Source: Brienomyrus brachyistius (Eukaryota; Chordata; Actinopteri; Osteoglossiformes; Mormyridae). From it: a stretch of DNA of 64,000 nucleotides. The translations under genes were made by a program, and so were the position numbers. Shown here piece after piece: positions 1 through 10,597 of the stretch (within the stretch, counting starts at the first letter, position 1; each line of letters begins with the position of its first letter). The DNA is taken from NCBI RefSeq assembly GCF_023856365.1, contig NW_026042700.1, forward strand, positions 52,937 to 116,936, in the 5' to 3' direction. The notes under the pieces were generated by a model. It was given only the letters and a program-made list of their open reading frames with translations. It did no database searches and was not told where the DNA came from.

Positions 1-1003
1 TTCGTTATACTGTGTTCTTAGTAATAAAAGCTTTTGATGGACTCTTGGACAAAAGGTTTGAAAGTATTCTCCCTCAAGCAGCTCAATCTCCGCCTCCAAC
101 TTTTTTGTTTTCTTATAAGTTTGGTTTGCTCTATAACTTGTAAAACTAATAATCTGACCTCTTACGTAGGCCTTAAATGCTTCCCACCTTGTGCAGGGTG
201 ACGTTTAATCCGTATTAGTTTCAAAATAAATATTTATTTGATTGTCTATTTTTGTTTAAATCTCCATCTAGGGGGATCTCTTTTTAGTCTTAAACCTTCA
301 TATATTAATGAGTTTGGCGAATGGTCAGATATTAAAATGCTATCGTAGTGACAATCCTTTATTTTGTACCTCATATTGCCAGAAACTAAAAAAAAAAAAA
401 AAAAAAAAGTGTATTTGAGTAGCAGGAGTATTTTAAGACCTTGGGGTTCATATCCCTCCAAATATCCCTCAGATCAAGTTCTTTCATAAAATGTTGAATA
501 GTTTGTCTACTTTTAGGATGCGAGAAATCAATACCTGAGCTCCTATCCAATTCTGGATTCAATGTACAATTAAAATCCCCTCCTATAATAAAGCTACCAG
601 ACAGAGATGATGCTGTCAAAAAAAGATTATGAAAAAACTTTGGGTCGTCAATGTTTGGAGCATAGATATTTATCAGGATTATTTTTTCCGTAATAAGTGT
701 GCCCTGTAAAATAATATATCTCCCCGCCTTGTCTTTAATAACCCTTGTCACATGGAATGGTATAGATTTGTGGATCAAAATCATAACACCTCTTGCCTGA
801 GAGGTGAAGGGTGCAGAATATATACTGCCCTGCCACCTCCTCCTAATCTTCGCCTCTTGACTAGACAACAGGTGTGTTTCCTGAAGTAGCATGATATCAG
901 AGTGCATAGATTTCACCCTAGTCATTACTTGTTTTACCTTCTCCAGTTTTTGTAGTCCTCTGCAGTTCCAAGAAGAAATTTTAATTCTTATTCCACCAGA
1001 CAT
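1..1003 (-). pseudogene. L1 ORF2 endonuclease end, copy A (broken)
   Basis: The likely start is the ATG at 1,003-1,001, just before ISSWNCRGLQ, a typical first strand of an L1 apurinic-like endonuclease. Further motifs are LLQETHL, INIYAPN, GGDFNC and SDHSPNSL. A 21-bp A run (388-408) interrupts the domain after YSNTL and shifts the frame, so the protein breaks here. A second frame change follows near 250, and an in-frame TAA lies at 207-205. The reverse transcriptase part lies outside the window. Confidence 0.85.
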
Positions 1004-1437
1004 AACACACAGCACTAAATGAGCTTCCCAACACATTTGAAATATTAAAGGATAGAGAAACAAATAACATCTGAATGTCAAAAACTACACCCACAACAAT
1101 AAGTATTGAACATACCCCTTTAACTTGAACTTTGGTACCCATTTCCCTCCCCCTATATATACTGGTACCTGTCTAACAGCTAAAGGTTGTTCCACCCAAA
1201 AGTGAGGATCAACCGACTATGCCTAAACACCTTTCCCCCCTACCCCACCCCGCTACATAAACAGAAAAACTCGTTATTGGATACATTAAGAAAATTAGGC
1301 TACTAATAGTAGCTGTAAGCCTCTGGACCGATAAACAAATATAACAAATTGGCCTTTCTCTTTCACTCTTCTTTTAAAACTTAAAGCTCAGTAATTATTC
1401 CTTCATGCCAACACACAGCATGTCAATGATTACATTC

Positions 1438-2376
1438 TCAACCCAGTCCACGTTCTGACCTCAGAGCCTTCACAAAATTCTCCGCTTCACCTGGCTGGTT
1501 AAAGATGCGAGACTTTCCGTTGTATGTCACTATCAGTCGCGCGGGAGGAATCATGCCGTACCGGATCCCCATGGAGCGAAGCTGTTGTCTCACGGCGTTA
1601 AACTCTTTCTGTTTTCTGTGTACACCAGTCGCCAGGTCCTCATAAAATCTCACCGGACGGTTCTTGAAAAGAATCTGTCCCTTTGCCCTGGCAGCTCTTA
1701 TCACGGTCATTTTATCCTTGTAATTTAGGAACTTCATGATCATTGTCCTCGGTGCAGCGGTGTTTGACGTATTCTTCTGGCCGATCCGATGAGCTCTCTC
1801 CAGCGTCAGAGCGGTATGTAGCGGTGCCAAGTTCAGAGCCTCCGGCAGCCAGTTTTCCAAGAAGACGCACGCGTCCTCTCCTTCCGCGCCCTCGCGCAGG
1901 TTAACAAGTCTCAAGTTAGAACGTCGCGATCTGGCCTCCAGATCCAGCACTTTGTCTTCGAGATCTTTGTTGTTATTTTCAAGAGTCCGTGCCTTTGCTT
2001 CCAAGGTGGTGATACTATCTTCTGCTGCAGATATCCGGGCCTCCGCCTCACCGACCCGTTTAGCACACTCATTAACATCCTTCCTCACAGTCTCTATTGC
2101 TGACAAAATACCGTCCAGTTTGGAGGAAAAATCCGATTTCAAGTTTGCAATAGCCGCCAGTACTGCGTCTAAGCTTTCGACCGTCTTTCCCCTCTCATTT
2201 GGCTTGTCAATTTTCTCCTCCATCACCTGACAGGTGTTGGTATTATTCTCGCTATCTTCACCACTAACATTAGCTTCACAGCTAGCCTCGGAGCTCGACT
2301 TAGAAGTGAAGTTAGACAATTTCGACTGAGTCGGTCTACTAATGTTTTTACCAAGTTTCTTTTGCGAGAGAGGCAT
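1438..2376 (-). CDS. L1 ORF1p, RNA-binding coiled-coil protein, copy A
   Basis: This open frame of about 312 codons starts at the ATG at 2,376; the GTG one codon upstream is not needed. The N-terminus is Ser/Lys-rich and is followed by a charged heptad-rich coiled coil (about residues 70-150, with AEARISAAEDSITTLEAKAR). The RRM-type core follows with RRSNLRLVNL and LERAHRIG, then a basic C-terminal domain. This order is that of L1 ORF1p, which trimerises and coats LINE RNA. It differs from copy B at a few residues (LREG for LPEG, ERGLG for ESGLG). The frame is intact, but its partner ORF2 is dead. Confidence 0.9.
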   Translation of the reverse strand: MPLSQKKLGKNISRPTQSKLSNFTSKSSSEASCEANVSGEDSENNTNTCQVMEEKIDKPNERGKTVESLDAVLAAIANLKSDFSSKLDGILSAIETVRKDVNECAKRVGEAEARISAAEDSITTLEAKARTLENNNKDLEDKVLDLEARSRRSNLRLVNLREGAEGEDACVFLENWLPEALNLAPLHTALTLERAHRIGQKNTSNTAAPRTMIMKFLNYKDKMTVIRAARAKGQILFKNRPVRFYEDLATGVHRKQKEFNAVRQQLRSMGIRYGMIPPARLIVTYNGKSRIFNQPGEAENFVKALRSERGLG

Positions 2377-2487
2377 CACTACTGGTCTTGTTCAACGTCC
2401 AATAAACGAGTATTATTCAGGATTTTACAGAAACATAGCGGAGCAGAAGTGGGCACGTCTTCTCAGCAAGCCGCCATTACCGGAAAC

Positions 2488-2504
2488 CCTCATCTAGGCC
2501 TTTT
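2488..2504. repeat. Target-site duplication at 5' end of L1 copy A
   Basis: The 17-bp sequence cctcatctaggcctttt directly abuts the LINE 5' end. It recurs at both ends of copy B and copy C and once, alone, at 61,982-61,998. Confidence 0.9.
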
Positions 2505-2781
2505 ACTAGGGATTTAAGGTCCTGGTTTTCCTCTCAGACCCTAGAACACACTGCCAGGCTCAGATTCCCGATCCCACATCCTGCTGAAGCCCTTCCCAAG
2601 ATCAGACACTAGTTTTGTTTTCCTTGTTCTTATAGTAAAATGATGGTCTTTGACTTTTATATATCATCACTGTTCTGTTAATTACACATGACCTAATCTA
2701 AGTATTACACAAACCAAGCATAATTACTTAGAGATGTCATAAGATGGAAAATCCTTATTCAGTTAATTATTTTCCCCACAG
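2505..2781 (+). other. Presumed intron 1, 3' end (unit 1)
   Basis: This is AT-rich sequence with no coding potential seen. It ends in a pyrimidine-rich stretch and a CACAG acceptor at 2,780-2,781, directly before the V exon. The same stretch precedes the V exon in all four units. Confidence 0.6.
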
Positions 2782-3014
2782 GTGCTGACAGTGTGTCTAC
2801 AGTGAAATGGGCCTGTGTACAGAAAGGATGATCTGTAACAATCCCATGTTCCTATGGTGACAGATATAAAACTCATGTGAAATACTGGTGCAGAGGGTAT
2901 AATGTGAGGTCATGTACTCCCATAGTACACACTGACTCTCCACTGGAGGGTAAAGTGTGAGTCAGAGATGATCCTGACCAGCGAGTCTTCACTGTGACCA
3001 TCAACAATCTGACA
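2782..3014 (+). pseudogene. CD300/pIgR-like V-type Ig exon, 5' part (unit 1)
   Basis: This is the front of a CMRF35-type Ig V domain of a cell-surface receptor. The frame gives ADSVSTVKW, then VTIPCSYGD (first cysteine of the Ig fold) and VKYWCRG, a hallmark of the CD300/pIgR family. FTVTINNLTA follows towards the F strand. Two in-frame TGA codons (2,829-2,831 and 2,958-2,960) kill the reading frame and are shared by the other units. The exon is cut after CTGACAGCTG, before the DRYWCG motif, by a ~770-bp insert. The acceptor AG is at 2,780-2,781, and the first codon is split (phase 1), as usual after a leader exon. Confidence 0.8.
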
Positions 3015-3781
3015 GCTGTAGGAATTATTAGCTCAGGTATATTTTAATATCTCCACCAATATGTTTTGAAATTAATTAACTTTTAATTAATTATTATTTG
3101 ATGCTGATTAGTAACCAATTGTTATGCCGAATGGTCGGCTCCTCCAAACTCAAATGCGAATCCCAGTGAGTCTGTTAATGTGAGACTTAAATGGGATTCA
3201 TTAATAACCCGTATCGCTTAATAACCTGGGTTAGTAGGCTCGTCCAGCGAGCTGGGTCACCAGATAATGTAAACGATCGGTAGCGAAGCTCCCCTCGCGG
3301 CCAATGAGAGAGAGTCTCGCGATATTTCAGGCGAGTTTGAGGTTTCAGAGCGTAGTAGCCAGATCGCAGAGGCAGGGACTATTGTGAGCACTCAATGACG
3401 GAGGCTGAAGTTGTGTAAAAAGACATACATTTATTCCTACAACTAACATAAGACAGACATTATACCTAACAAACAATAAACATGAAATAACGGAAAAGAC
3501 ACAAACGATGTAATCATGAAAATGCAGTGACCAGATTTTAAATGATTAACCTAAAAAGGGAAAAACTGTTCTGCAAAGCAAGCAGTTTGTAGGAATATAA
3601 ACCTAAAGAAATATAGCAGGTGAATAGGACAGTTTAGGTTGTTAGAAAGGAAAGGAAGTTGGTTTACTTGGATGCAGGAAAGAGGGAGGTCTTTGCAGTT
3701 GGTTGCAGTGGCTGATGAGCTGATGGGTGATGGCTCTCAGGGAGGCGCGGTTTTTGCAGCGGTTGTTGGAGTGGAGTCCCG
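3015..3781. other. ~767-bp insert splitting the V exon (unit 1)
   Basis: The segment is absent from the V exon of unit 4 (62,276-62,590). The same 131-bp V-exon segment (2,883-3,014 and 3,782-3,914) flanks it on both sides. It contains a GC-richer middle (about 3,120-3,400) and an AT-rich right half. No open frame or terminal repeat is convincing. It could be a degraded LTR or a filler segment; I do not recognise its family. Confidence 0.6.
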
Positions 3782-3994
3782 TACTGGTGCAGAGGGTATA
3801 ATGTGAAGTCATGTACTCCCATAGTACACACTGACTCTCCACAGGAGGGTAAAGTGTGAGTCAGAGATGATCCTGACCAGCGAGTCTTCACTGTGACCAT
3901 CAACAATCTGACAGCTGAGGATTCCGATCGGTACTGGTGTGGTGTGAAGTACAGTGGAGCCTCTCTGATCAGGTTAATCTGTCAGTCACTGATG
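3782..3994 (+). pseudogene. CD300/pIgR-like V-type Ig exon, 3' part (unit 1)
   Basis: The segment restarts at TACTGGTGCAGAGG and repeats the last 131 bp of the 5' part. It then continues through AEDSDRYWCGV, the second-cysteine region of the domain, to a GTAAGA donor at 3,995. The frame slips after WCGVKYSGAS, so the expected SDQVNLSVTD end is read in another frame. The in-frame TGA after GKV is present. The following ~340 bp to the next exon look intronic. Confidence 0.75.
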
Positions 3995-4337
3995 GTAAGA
4001 TGTCTGTACTGCGGACTGTAGCCAATGAGATGCACAGTATGTAACATGTCACTGAGTCAAAAAGGAAGGACCTTAACACAAACACTGATGGAAAAATGTT
4101 TTAATATTTTAAAAATCTGCATTTTAATTTAATTCAATATGATAAACGAGACTTGGAAGAAGTAACAGTGTCAGCTAAATCGGGCGACTTCATGAGGTTA
4201 AATATGATAAGCAATATGTTAAAAAATGTCAGGGGTTGCCCAAACATTTACATACAGTATGTATGTTGTAATGGGCTGATATTCATAAACATTTCATTGC
4301 TGTGGAAATCGTTGAGTGTTTTACCTGTGTGTTGAAG

Positions 4338-4639
4338 ACCTCCAGGGTTGTCAGTGGACAAACAGGAGGTGACGGGTGTGGATGGAGACAGTGTCAGTGT
4401 TACTATGGAAACAACAAAAGACAAAGGATGTGGTGTAAGATTGGGGGCTCCTGTGCTTCAGAGAGATCAGTGAGTTTGCATGGGAGGCCTGTCCTGATCA
4501 GGGATGACACAGAAAATAAAACCTTCATTGTGACAATGAAGAGGAAGAGGAAGGACACTGGAGAGGAAGGACACTGGCTGGTATTGGTGGCTGGTTGTGG
4601 AATCCTGCAGATTCCAGTTCATATTACTGTTAAACATAA
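4338..4639 (+). pseudogene. Second Ig-domain exon of CD300/pIgR-like receptor (unit 1)
   Basis: The exon encodes a second CMRF35-type domain: CYYGNNKRQRMWCK, then VLIRDDTENKTFIVTM, then the F-strand region. The front half (DGDSVSV) is in a different frame from CYYGN, so there is a frameshift near 4,398. A 15-bp direct duplication (4,547-4,561 and 4,563-4,577) and a further change replace the W-Y-W-C motif kept in unit 2. The exon ends at a GTAATT donor at 4,640. It is a broken copy of a surface receptor exon. Confidence 0.75.
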
Positions 4640-4813
4640 GTAATTGATTTAAATCTGCCTGTGAATTATTTATGCTTGAATATAAATAGATACATACTAA
4701 TCAACCCAGCAGTTTCACTCACGAAGGGGTTTGTGCTTCTTTGTGGGGATAATCCCCTATTTATCAGCTGTTGTGAAACAGAGTTATTTATTGGGATTAT
4801 TGTTTCAATGATA

Positions 4814-4981
4814 GTGGCACGGTGGTCCAGTAGGCGGTGCTGTTGCTTCACGCCTCCATGTTTAGGGGTTTGAATCTGGCTTCTGCTCTGTCTGTGTGGA
4901 GTCTGCATGTTCTCCACATGCTGTGTGGGTTTCCTCCAACAATCCAAAAACGCACAGTCAGGCTAATTGGTGTCTTTAATA
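4814..4981 (+). repeat. SINE-like fish repeat (GGCACGGTGG type)
   Basis: The sequence begins GTGGCACGGTGGTCCAGTAGG and contains a box-B-like GGTTTGAATC and GTTCTCCACATGC. This matches a very common fish interspersed repeat. It lies in inverted orientation to the element at 5,248-5,580. Confidence 0.5.
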
Positions 4982-5247
4982 TTGAATGTGTGTCTTCTAG
5001 TTTATGATCAGTCTGTAATATGACAAAAATCACAGCATTTTCCACAGACATACAGCCAGTCACTTGTTATGTATACAAATCCAGACAAATCCATGTAGCT
5101 TGCAACATAATTCAGGCATTTTTTCATCTTTGTGAGGATGAATTGTTACTAATGGTGTGCAGACTGACTAACATGTCTGTAGGTGGTTTTTCATTGCAGC
5201 GTAGACCAGTGTTACAGTTGTACTCTGTAATATCTGTTCCAGTGCTG

Positions 5248-5580
5248 CATCCATCCATTGTCTGAAACTGCTTGTCTAACTCAGGGTCCCTATGGGCGCA
5301 AGGCAGGGAACGTCCCATGACAGGGTGCCAACCCATTGCAGGACACGCTCACACTCCATTCCCTCGCACAAGCACACCTACCGGCAATTTGACAACTCCA
5401 ATTAGCCTCAGCATGTTTTTGGACTGTGGGGGGAAATCAGAGTCCCTGGAGGAAACCCCACAATGACACAGGGGGAGCATGCAAACTCCATACACACGGA
5501 ATTCCAGCGAAGACTTGAGTACACGTGCCAGAGGAGTGAGGCGACAGTGCAAACCACTGCACCACCATGCCACCCTGATA
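5248..5580 (-). repeat. Fish interspersed repeat, inverted mate of 4,814-4,981
   Basis: It starts with CATCCATCCATTGTCTGAA, carries GACAGGGTGCCAACCCATTG and TTTTTGGACTGTGGGGGGAA, and ends with CACTGCACCACCATGCCACC. The end is close to the reverse complement of the start of the 4,814 repeat. It looks like a LINE/SINE tail of a type widespread in fish. Confidence 0.55.
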
Positions 5581-5843
5581 CAATAGATACATTAAAATAT
5601 GTTAATAAAATCATTTATCTCACCTGTTCACTATCAGTGCCCTGGGATGTGAACACTAATTCATTGTTCTCCATCTAATCATTTTCTCTGTAGAATATCT
5701 TTCATAATTTATATTTCAGTTTCAAGAGTGACCTTTTCTTAGTCTTACTTACTTCAGTCAGAATAGATTCACTGTTTTGCTCTTCAAGTTTAAATGTGAT
5801 ATGTGTGACTGACAGACACACTGGTGTATTATATGTCTCACAG

Positions 5844-6045
5844 GTGGGAGCAGGTTCTGGATGCTGTACTGAAAGCTGGGACTGGTGTGTTTTACCTGAT
5901 TTGCACTATCATCACCATTCAGCTGCACTGGACCTCCTGTAGAAAGCTGGAACCAATCAGAGAGAAGCAGAGGGTCTCCCTGGATCAGAGGAAGCTGGCA
6001 GAGGAGATGACCTTCGTGGAGTAGAATGAGTCAGACGAGCTGTAA
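5844..6045 (+). pseudogene. Transmembrane/cytoplasmic-tail exon (unit 1)
   Basis: After a TGTCTCACAG acceptor the frame reads WEQVLDAVLKAGTG, a hydrophobic stretch VFYLICTIITIQLHW, and a charged tail rich in K, E and R. It ends at TAA 6,043-6,045, followed at once by AATAAA. I infer the last exon of the receptor gene, with a short tail lacking an obvious ITIM. In this unit TAG replaces CAG at 6,022-6,024, removing the last six residues. No known family was matched for the tail itself. Confidence 0.55.
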
Positions 6046-6585
6046 AATAAACGGTTATGCTAACTGCAGTGAGGCCTCTCTCACTCGGCCCTGCTCAGTC
6101 TGTACAGTCATAGCATGAGAGTCAGTTAAACACAGAGGGGATGATTATCTGCTGGCAACCTGTACAACCACGTATTGGCCACTTATTCACAAGTGCTTTG
6201 CTGCCACCTGCTGGTTAATGTTTAATAATCGTTATCTTGTGAAGGTAAGACTGGTTTTTATTAAATTGTCTCTTGATTCTGAAAAAATATGGTACTATGC
6301 AAAAGTCTTGGGCCATCAAAGAAAACGTTTAATGCTATTTAATTGGGTTGTGTATATTTGCTCAGAACAAAAACACAATTATCATAAAAATATATGCAAA
6401 TTAAAAGTGACACAATAAAAACTAACAAGAATTTCTTCTTTTCTCCATAAAGTTACTGATGCCTTGTTGGATCGCTAGATGAACCACGCTTTGGATCCTA
6501 AACCTCTCCTCAGGGGCACCCCAGCCATTCCATGTATTTGTTAAATTCTGCCACCAGCTCACTTAATTAATTAATTTAATTAAAC

Positions 6586-6862
6586 AAATGTGTCATGCCC
6601 GGCTCGTCCGCTCCTCCTGTGTGCCACGCCCCCTGATTACCCACGTGTTTTCTCCCGATTGTACCCAGCTGTATCTAGTTAATTTGCTCAGTCCTGTGTA
6701 TTTCAGTCCGTGTCTTACCCGAGTCCTTTGTCCGTCATTGATGTCAGTTGATGTTCGTGCCCTCGTCCCTGAGATTAAACCCCTCGTTTGCCCTGATTCT
6801 CGGCTGTCTGCCTGCTTCTTACCCGCCTGCCCGCGATCGCTGCCGTCTCCCGTGACAAAATG
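6586..6862 (+). mobile_element. Solo LTR, Ty3/gypsy-like, with 5-bp target duplication (unit 1)
   Basis: The LTR is 6,591-6,857 (267 bp). It begins TGTCATGCCC and ends CCCGTGACA, giving TGTCA/TGACA inverted ends. It contains GAGATTAAACCC as a possible polyadenylation region. The 5-bp repeat AAATG flanks it (6,586-6,590 and 6,858-6,862). No internal retrotransposon sequence is attached, so it is a solo LTR left by recombination. The unfilled site is seen at 30,128-30,132. Confidence 0.88.
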
Positions 6863-7192
6863 TTAATGATGCATTGATTAGCCATAGGAGTTGTGTTATA
6901 AAAAGATATAGGTCTATTGGATGGTTGGTGCAAATGTTTTACTAACTTTAGAAGAGATTTTGAAATGACTGGGCTGCCACACTTTCACGGACAAAATATT
7001 ATAATTCTAGACCAAGATGAAGATCATTTGAACATCATTTTCTTCGACAGCCCAAGACTTTTGTACAGTTTTGTATGTGTCTTTTATACTGGTCATAATT
7101 TGTTTGAATACATGATTAATAAATTGATACTTTACAAAACATTTCATATTTTTCTGAAATTGGTAATTATTAAAAATGAATTTCACAAACTT

Positions 7193-7330
7193 AAATGGTT
7201 TGGCTGCGATGGGCTGGCCCCCCATCCAGGGTTGTTCCCGTGCCCATTGCTTCCGGGATAGGCTCCGGACCCCCCACGACCCAGTAGGATAAGCGGTTTG
7301 GAAAATGGATGGATGGATGGATGGATAAAT
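7193..7330 (+). repeat. RTE/Rex3-like 3' tail ending in (ATGG)n
   Basis: It contains GGGATAGGCTCCGGACCCCC and GACCCAGTAGGATAAGCGG and ends in repeated ATGG. This is a common fish LINE/SINE 3' end. The family name is inferred from the tail only. Confidence 0.5.
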
Positions 7331-7410
7331 GGTTTGGAGTTTTTAGGTCACCCCTCCACGTCAGAGCCCACCAATCAGGGACTCTTTAAAAGAGTGATGT
7401 AATCGGGAAC

Positions 7411-7645
7411 GCCCACTTTTCAATCTGCGGTACAAATACACCAGCTTGTCTCTGCTAACAACAGCCTGTGCATATCAGTTAAGGAGGAAACAGTACCACA
7501 TACATATTGGCCAAAATCAAATGAAAATGTAACACACGAAAACAGGACCGCCCACTTATCACTCTGCGTAAAATCACACCAGCTTGTCTCAGCTGACAGC
7601 AGCCTCACATATCAGCTAAGGAGGAAGACGGCATATCAAAAGTAA
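7411..7645. repeat. Two-copy direct repeat, ~139-bp period (unit 1)
   Basis: Two diverged copies (7,411-7,503 and 7,550-7,645) each carry GCCCACTT, then ACACCAGCTTGTCT, then a CAGCCT...ATATCAG block ending in TAAGGAGGAA. No coding function is seen. Confidence 0.6.
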
Positions 7646-8799
7646 AAAGAAAGACACCATCAAATGAAAATATCCCTGTGTGATCTATTGGTTTCTGCTT
7701 TCACTCCCATTAAATGACAGTAAGTCTAGTTGGTGTCCGTGGTGCTGAAAACCTGGATCAGTAAATTCCAAATGAAACTTCTTTACCTGATTTAACTGTA
7801 ACTCACTTATTTTGTTGGCAATGATGCTTTGTTGAGTCTAGAAAGGCGCAAAGTGGGTTTCAGATAAATTAAATGAAGTAGTTTTGCTTAAAAACCAAAA
7901 AGCTTTGAACAATCAGTTCAGCTTTGGACTGTAGTGCTTCACAAAAGTAAAATCCATCCAGTTAAATCTCTTTATCCCCAAGTCAAGAAGATATCAAATG
8001 CAGAAGCACATTGTGGGAGATACAAGGTGCAGACACATTAAAAGCACTTTTTTGTGTGAACATTATAAAACAGATTGATACACATTAAGCAGTTTGTAAC
8101 TTTACATCCAGACCTACATCAGTCAGAAAAAGCAGGCGATGACCAGCCCATCCAGCAGCTTCATCTCTGATTGTACAGAATCCCTTGTCAGCGTAACTTC
8201 TGAAGTCATGACTAAACTAATTTCCAGCTCTGCCTTCAGTTTCATCTGTTAAATTAAATTAGGAACTAAACTAAACTAGGAGGGAAATATAGTCAAATTA
8301 CTTAAGTAGCCGAATTTTGTGTATCCACTAGAGGGCAGCCACACATAGATTCCCTTATGAATGGTTCTGATGCTTCCGGAAAGCACTGCACAAAGACCCA
8401 GGTATGCCAGTGAGGAACGGATAAAGAGCAGACGGATCCAAATACTAGCTGTAATATATAGTATTTTCAATGAATTTAAACAAATTAATATAACAGTGTC
8501 AGAGTGTCAGATCCATGTGACTTTTTATGATTGAAGAACTTTGAAAGCCTGAATATAACTGAGGAGGCCCACGGACCCCATTATGTGTGAAACATCATTG
8601 TGGTGCTGAGAGAAACACAGGACTGCTGATAAGACCCAGATGAAGTGAATTACCTGACTTTGCCCCCACCCATCCCCCCCCCCCCAGGATACCCCCACCC
8701 CTGTCATACAGACACCTTCCTAACGGACCTCATGATTTGTGCTGATCCACACATATGAAAAGGACCTACTGCAGTGACATTTTAAAACTGTATAAAACA
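7646..8799. other. No gene seen (unit 1)
   Basis: This AT-rich stretch has no convincing open frame. It contains a C-rich run near 8,665-8,700. Unit 2 is broken at the position equivalent to 8,474. Confidence 0.5.
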
Positions 8800-8954
8800 T
8801 AATAAAGACTGAAACAAAGGCCTGAGGTCAGACCCTCTGTATGTAGCACACAGTGTTTCTGCAGAGTCTCACACTCACATCCTGTATGACGACTTTTCTG
8901 CTTTTCAGAATAAGTCTGATTTCACTGCTCTTTGCTCATTTGCAATATGAGGAA
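8800..8954 (+). pseudogene. Leader (signal-peptide) exon relic with 5' flank (unit 1, first)
   Basis: An ATG at 8,886 opens a frame MTTFLLFRISLISLLFAH, a good short signal peptide, followed by LQYEE. A GTAACA that could be a donor lies at 8,955. The 85 bp upstream (GGCCTGAGGTCAGACCCTC onward) recur before the leaders at 10,497 (inverted) and 20,617, so this looks like a conserved promoter/5' UTR module of the receptor family. The donor phase does not match the V exon, so this is probably a relic or belongs to a gene whose later exons are lost. Confidence 0.5.
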
Positions 8955-9274
8955 GTAACAGTTTAGAAAAGAACTAGACTTATTTGATTAATTTGTTTGT
9001 AGTTTAAATTCTGTGAGCATGAATGATTCACTGTGAAGACCAGCTATCAATAATTTTGCTATGAAATCATGTTTCTAAAATGATAAGATTCTAGATGAAA
9101 TCAAAATATTTATTCCTGGTAAGAGCAGGACAACAGCAGCATCAAACTGTTTTCCTTTTTACAGACAAGAAATAGACAGGAAATGCATCAGTGCACAAAC
9201 AGTTTATGAAAATCAAAGATAGATGGATGATTTTTAAACATTTAAAACCCACAAAAAGGGAGGCAGTGAGGTTA

Positions 9275-9396
9275 AGGAGAGTCAGGAAGTCAGTGTCAGT
9301 CTCCACAGATCTGAGGTCAGCGATACACACATAAGGCTCCTCTGATGCTCCTTTTCATCCTCTTCTTCACTGATGGGCCTCCAGGTGAGGATCACT
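9275..9396. repeat. Promoter-like module, plus-orientation arm
   Basis: It runs from GAGTCAGGAAGTCAGTG to GATGGGCCTCCAGGTGAGG and recurs inverted at 10,598-10,703. It includes an ETS-like GGAAGT. It probably flanked a leader exon. The ~1 kb between it and the next leader relic shows no gene. Confidence 0.55.
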
Positions 9397-10434
9397 TACT
9401 CTGGGACTCCACCATTCAGCGTAGTTAAGATGAAGATACATTTTGCACAATATACTTACTACATCTGTTTGTTTATATTCATATTGTTCCATGAAGTTTG
9501 ATCACTTCCCGATTATAGTCTGTGGTGGTAGCATGTTGACCGACTGATTTTAGAATTGACTGCAGTCTTCTTTGTGTCCACTATGTGGCAGCAGTATAAA
9601 GGAAATATCTTATTCTGTCACAGCTGCTGGTGTGTGTAAAAATTCACATACTCTGATAACAAGTAATTCTGCCTCCAACTGTTTGTCAGGGACCTGGGCA
9701 GGAATGAATTACATGCCGACTGTACATACAACAGAGATAGGCTCCTGGGAGAACTTTGCCAGAAGTTGAAACACGACTTTAAGAATGACACTGATACAGA
9801 GTACTCAGCTGTTTGGTTGAAACTAAATCTTGGTCTGGATTTTTACATTCTGGACCTGAACTACCCACTGCTGCACTGACCCCCACCTTCTTCTTTTTTT
9901 TCCCTTTGTCCTGTCCGGCAGCTTTAGCAGAATCATGGTCTGAATGCACTGCTGTGACAAATATGTTTGCTTTACCATGAGGGGTTCTATAAACTCAGTA
10001 TAGGCCTCTCATGTTGATCGATTTCATTTTTTAAATTTAAAAAATTTATTTATTTCATTTTTAGGCGGCATGGTGATGCAGTGGGTGAGCTGGCCGAAGA
10101 GGATGGACAGATTAGGAGGGAAAAAAAGAAGGAAAAAGAAGAAAGGAGCAAGTGAGATGAAATGAAAGTTTTTAGCGGGTGTCTCTAACTTTGCTCTGCC
10201 ATTGCATGCACACCACTTCCAGGGCCAGCCTTGCTCTCACGCTGATATACTGTCAGATTATGCACATCTTATATGTTGTTTTAACCCTTAGCGTATTAGT
10301 AAAGGCTGTTTTGTACTTACTTGATGTGATGGTCCACTTTACTGTGGCCTTGAGCCACATTAGAAATTTATTTCTGATATATTTAACTTAATCCTCATTT
10401 TTCTTTTGCCCATGAGCACGAAACAGCTAAATAA

Positions 10435-10590
10435 TTAGCATGATGCAGAAGTTATTCTCAGACAGGCACTTAATCTAAAAAGCAGAAATGTCATCATACA
10501 CGATGTGAGGGTGAGACTGCAGACACACTGTGTGCTGCATACAGAGGGTCTGACCTCAGGCCTTTGTGTCAGTTGTTATTATGTTTGATT
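10435..10590 (-). pseudogene. Leader exon relic, inverted (unit 1)
   Basis: On the minus strand an ATG at 10,497 opens MMTFLLFRLSACLRI, another signal-peptide-like start, ending at a stop at 10,435. Upstream (minus sense) is the same GGCCTGAGGTCAGACCC flank as at 8,800, and then the 10,598-10,703 module. The 3' part is decayed and no donor is clear. Confidence 0.5.
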
Positions 10591-10597
10591 TGTGATT

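Larger units (their letters stand above)
1..2487 (-). mobile_element. L1-clade LINE, copy A (5' part; rest cut by window edge)
   Basis: This is the 5' part of a non-LTR retrotransposon of the L1 superfamily, read on the minus strand: 5' UTR (2,487-2,377), ORF1, an inter-ORF spacer, then the endonuclease end of ORF2 running off the window start. It matches 25,785-28,272 almost base for base. The 5' end is set by the target-site duplication at 2,488-2,504. L1 proteins bind their own RNA (ORF1p) and nick DNA and reverse-transcribe at the target (ORF2p). This copy shares old lesions with copies B and C, so it was probably copied by segmental duplication rather than inserted independently. Confidence 0.9.

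Noticed and set aside
1952..2230. Plus-strand open frame of 92 codons opposite L1 ORF1 (also 27,737-28,015 and 44,019-44,507)
   Set aside because: Antisense shadow of the ORF1 coiled coil; it recurs only because the LINE is duplicated.
3015..3781. V-exon insert as a transposon with target duplication
   Set aside because: The flanking duplication is 131 bp, far too long for a normal target-site duplication, and no terminal repeats were seen; left as unclassified.
7411..7645. Minus-strand frame repeating ETSWC motifs
   Set aside because: Explained by the two-copy direct DNA repeat; no protein family or splice context.
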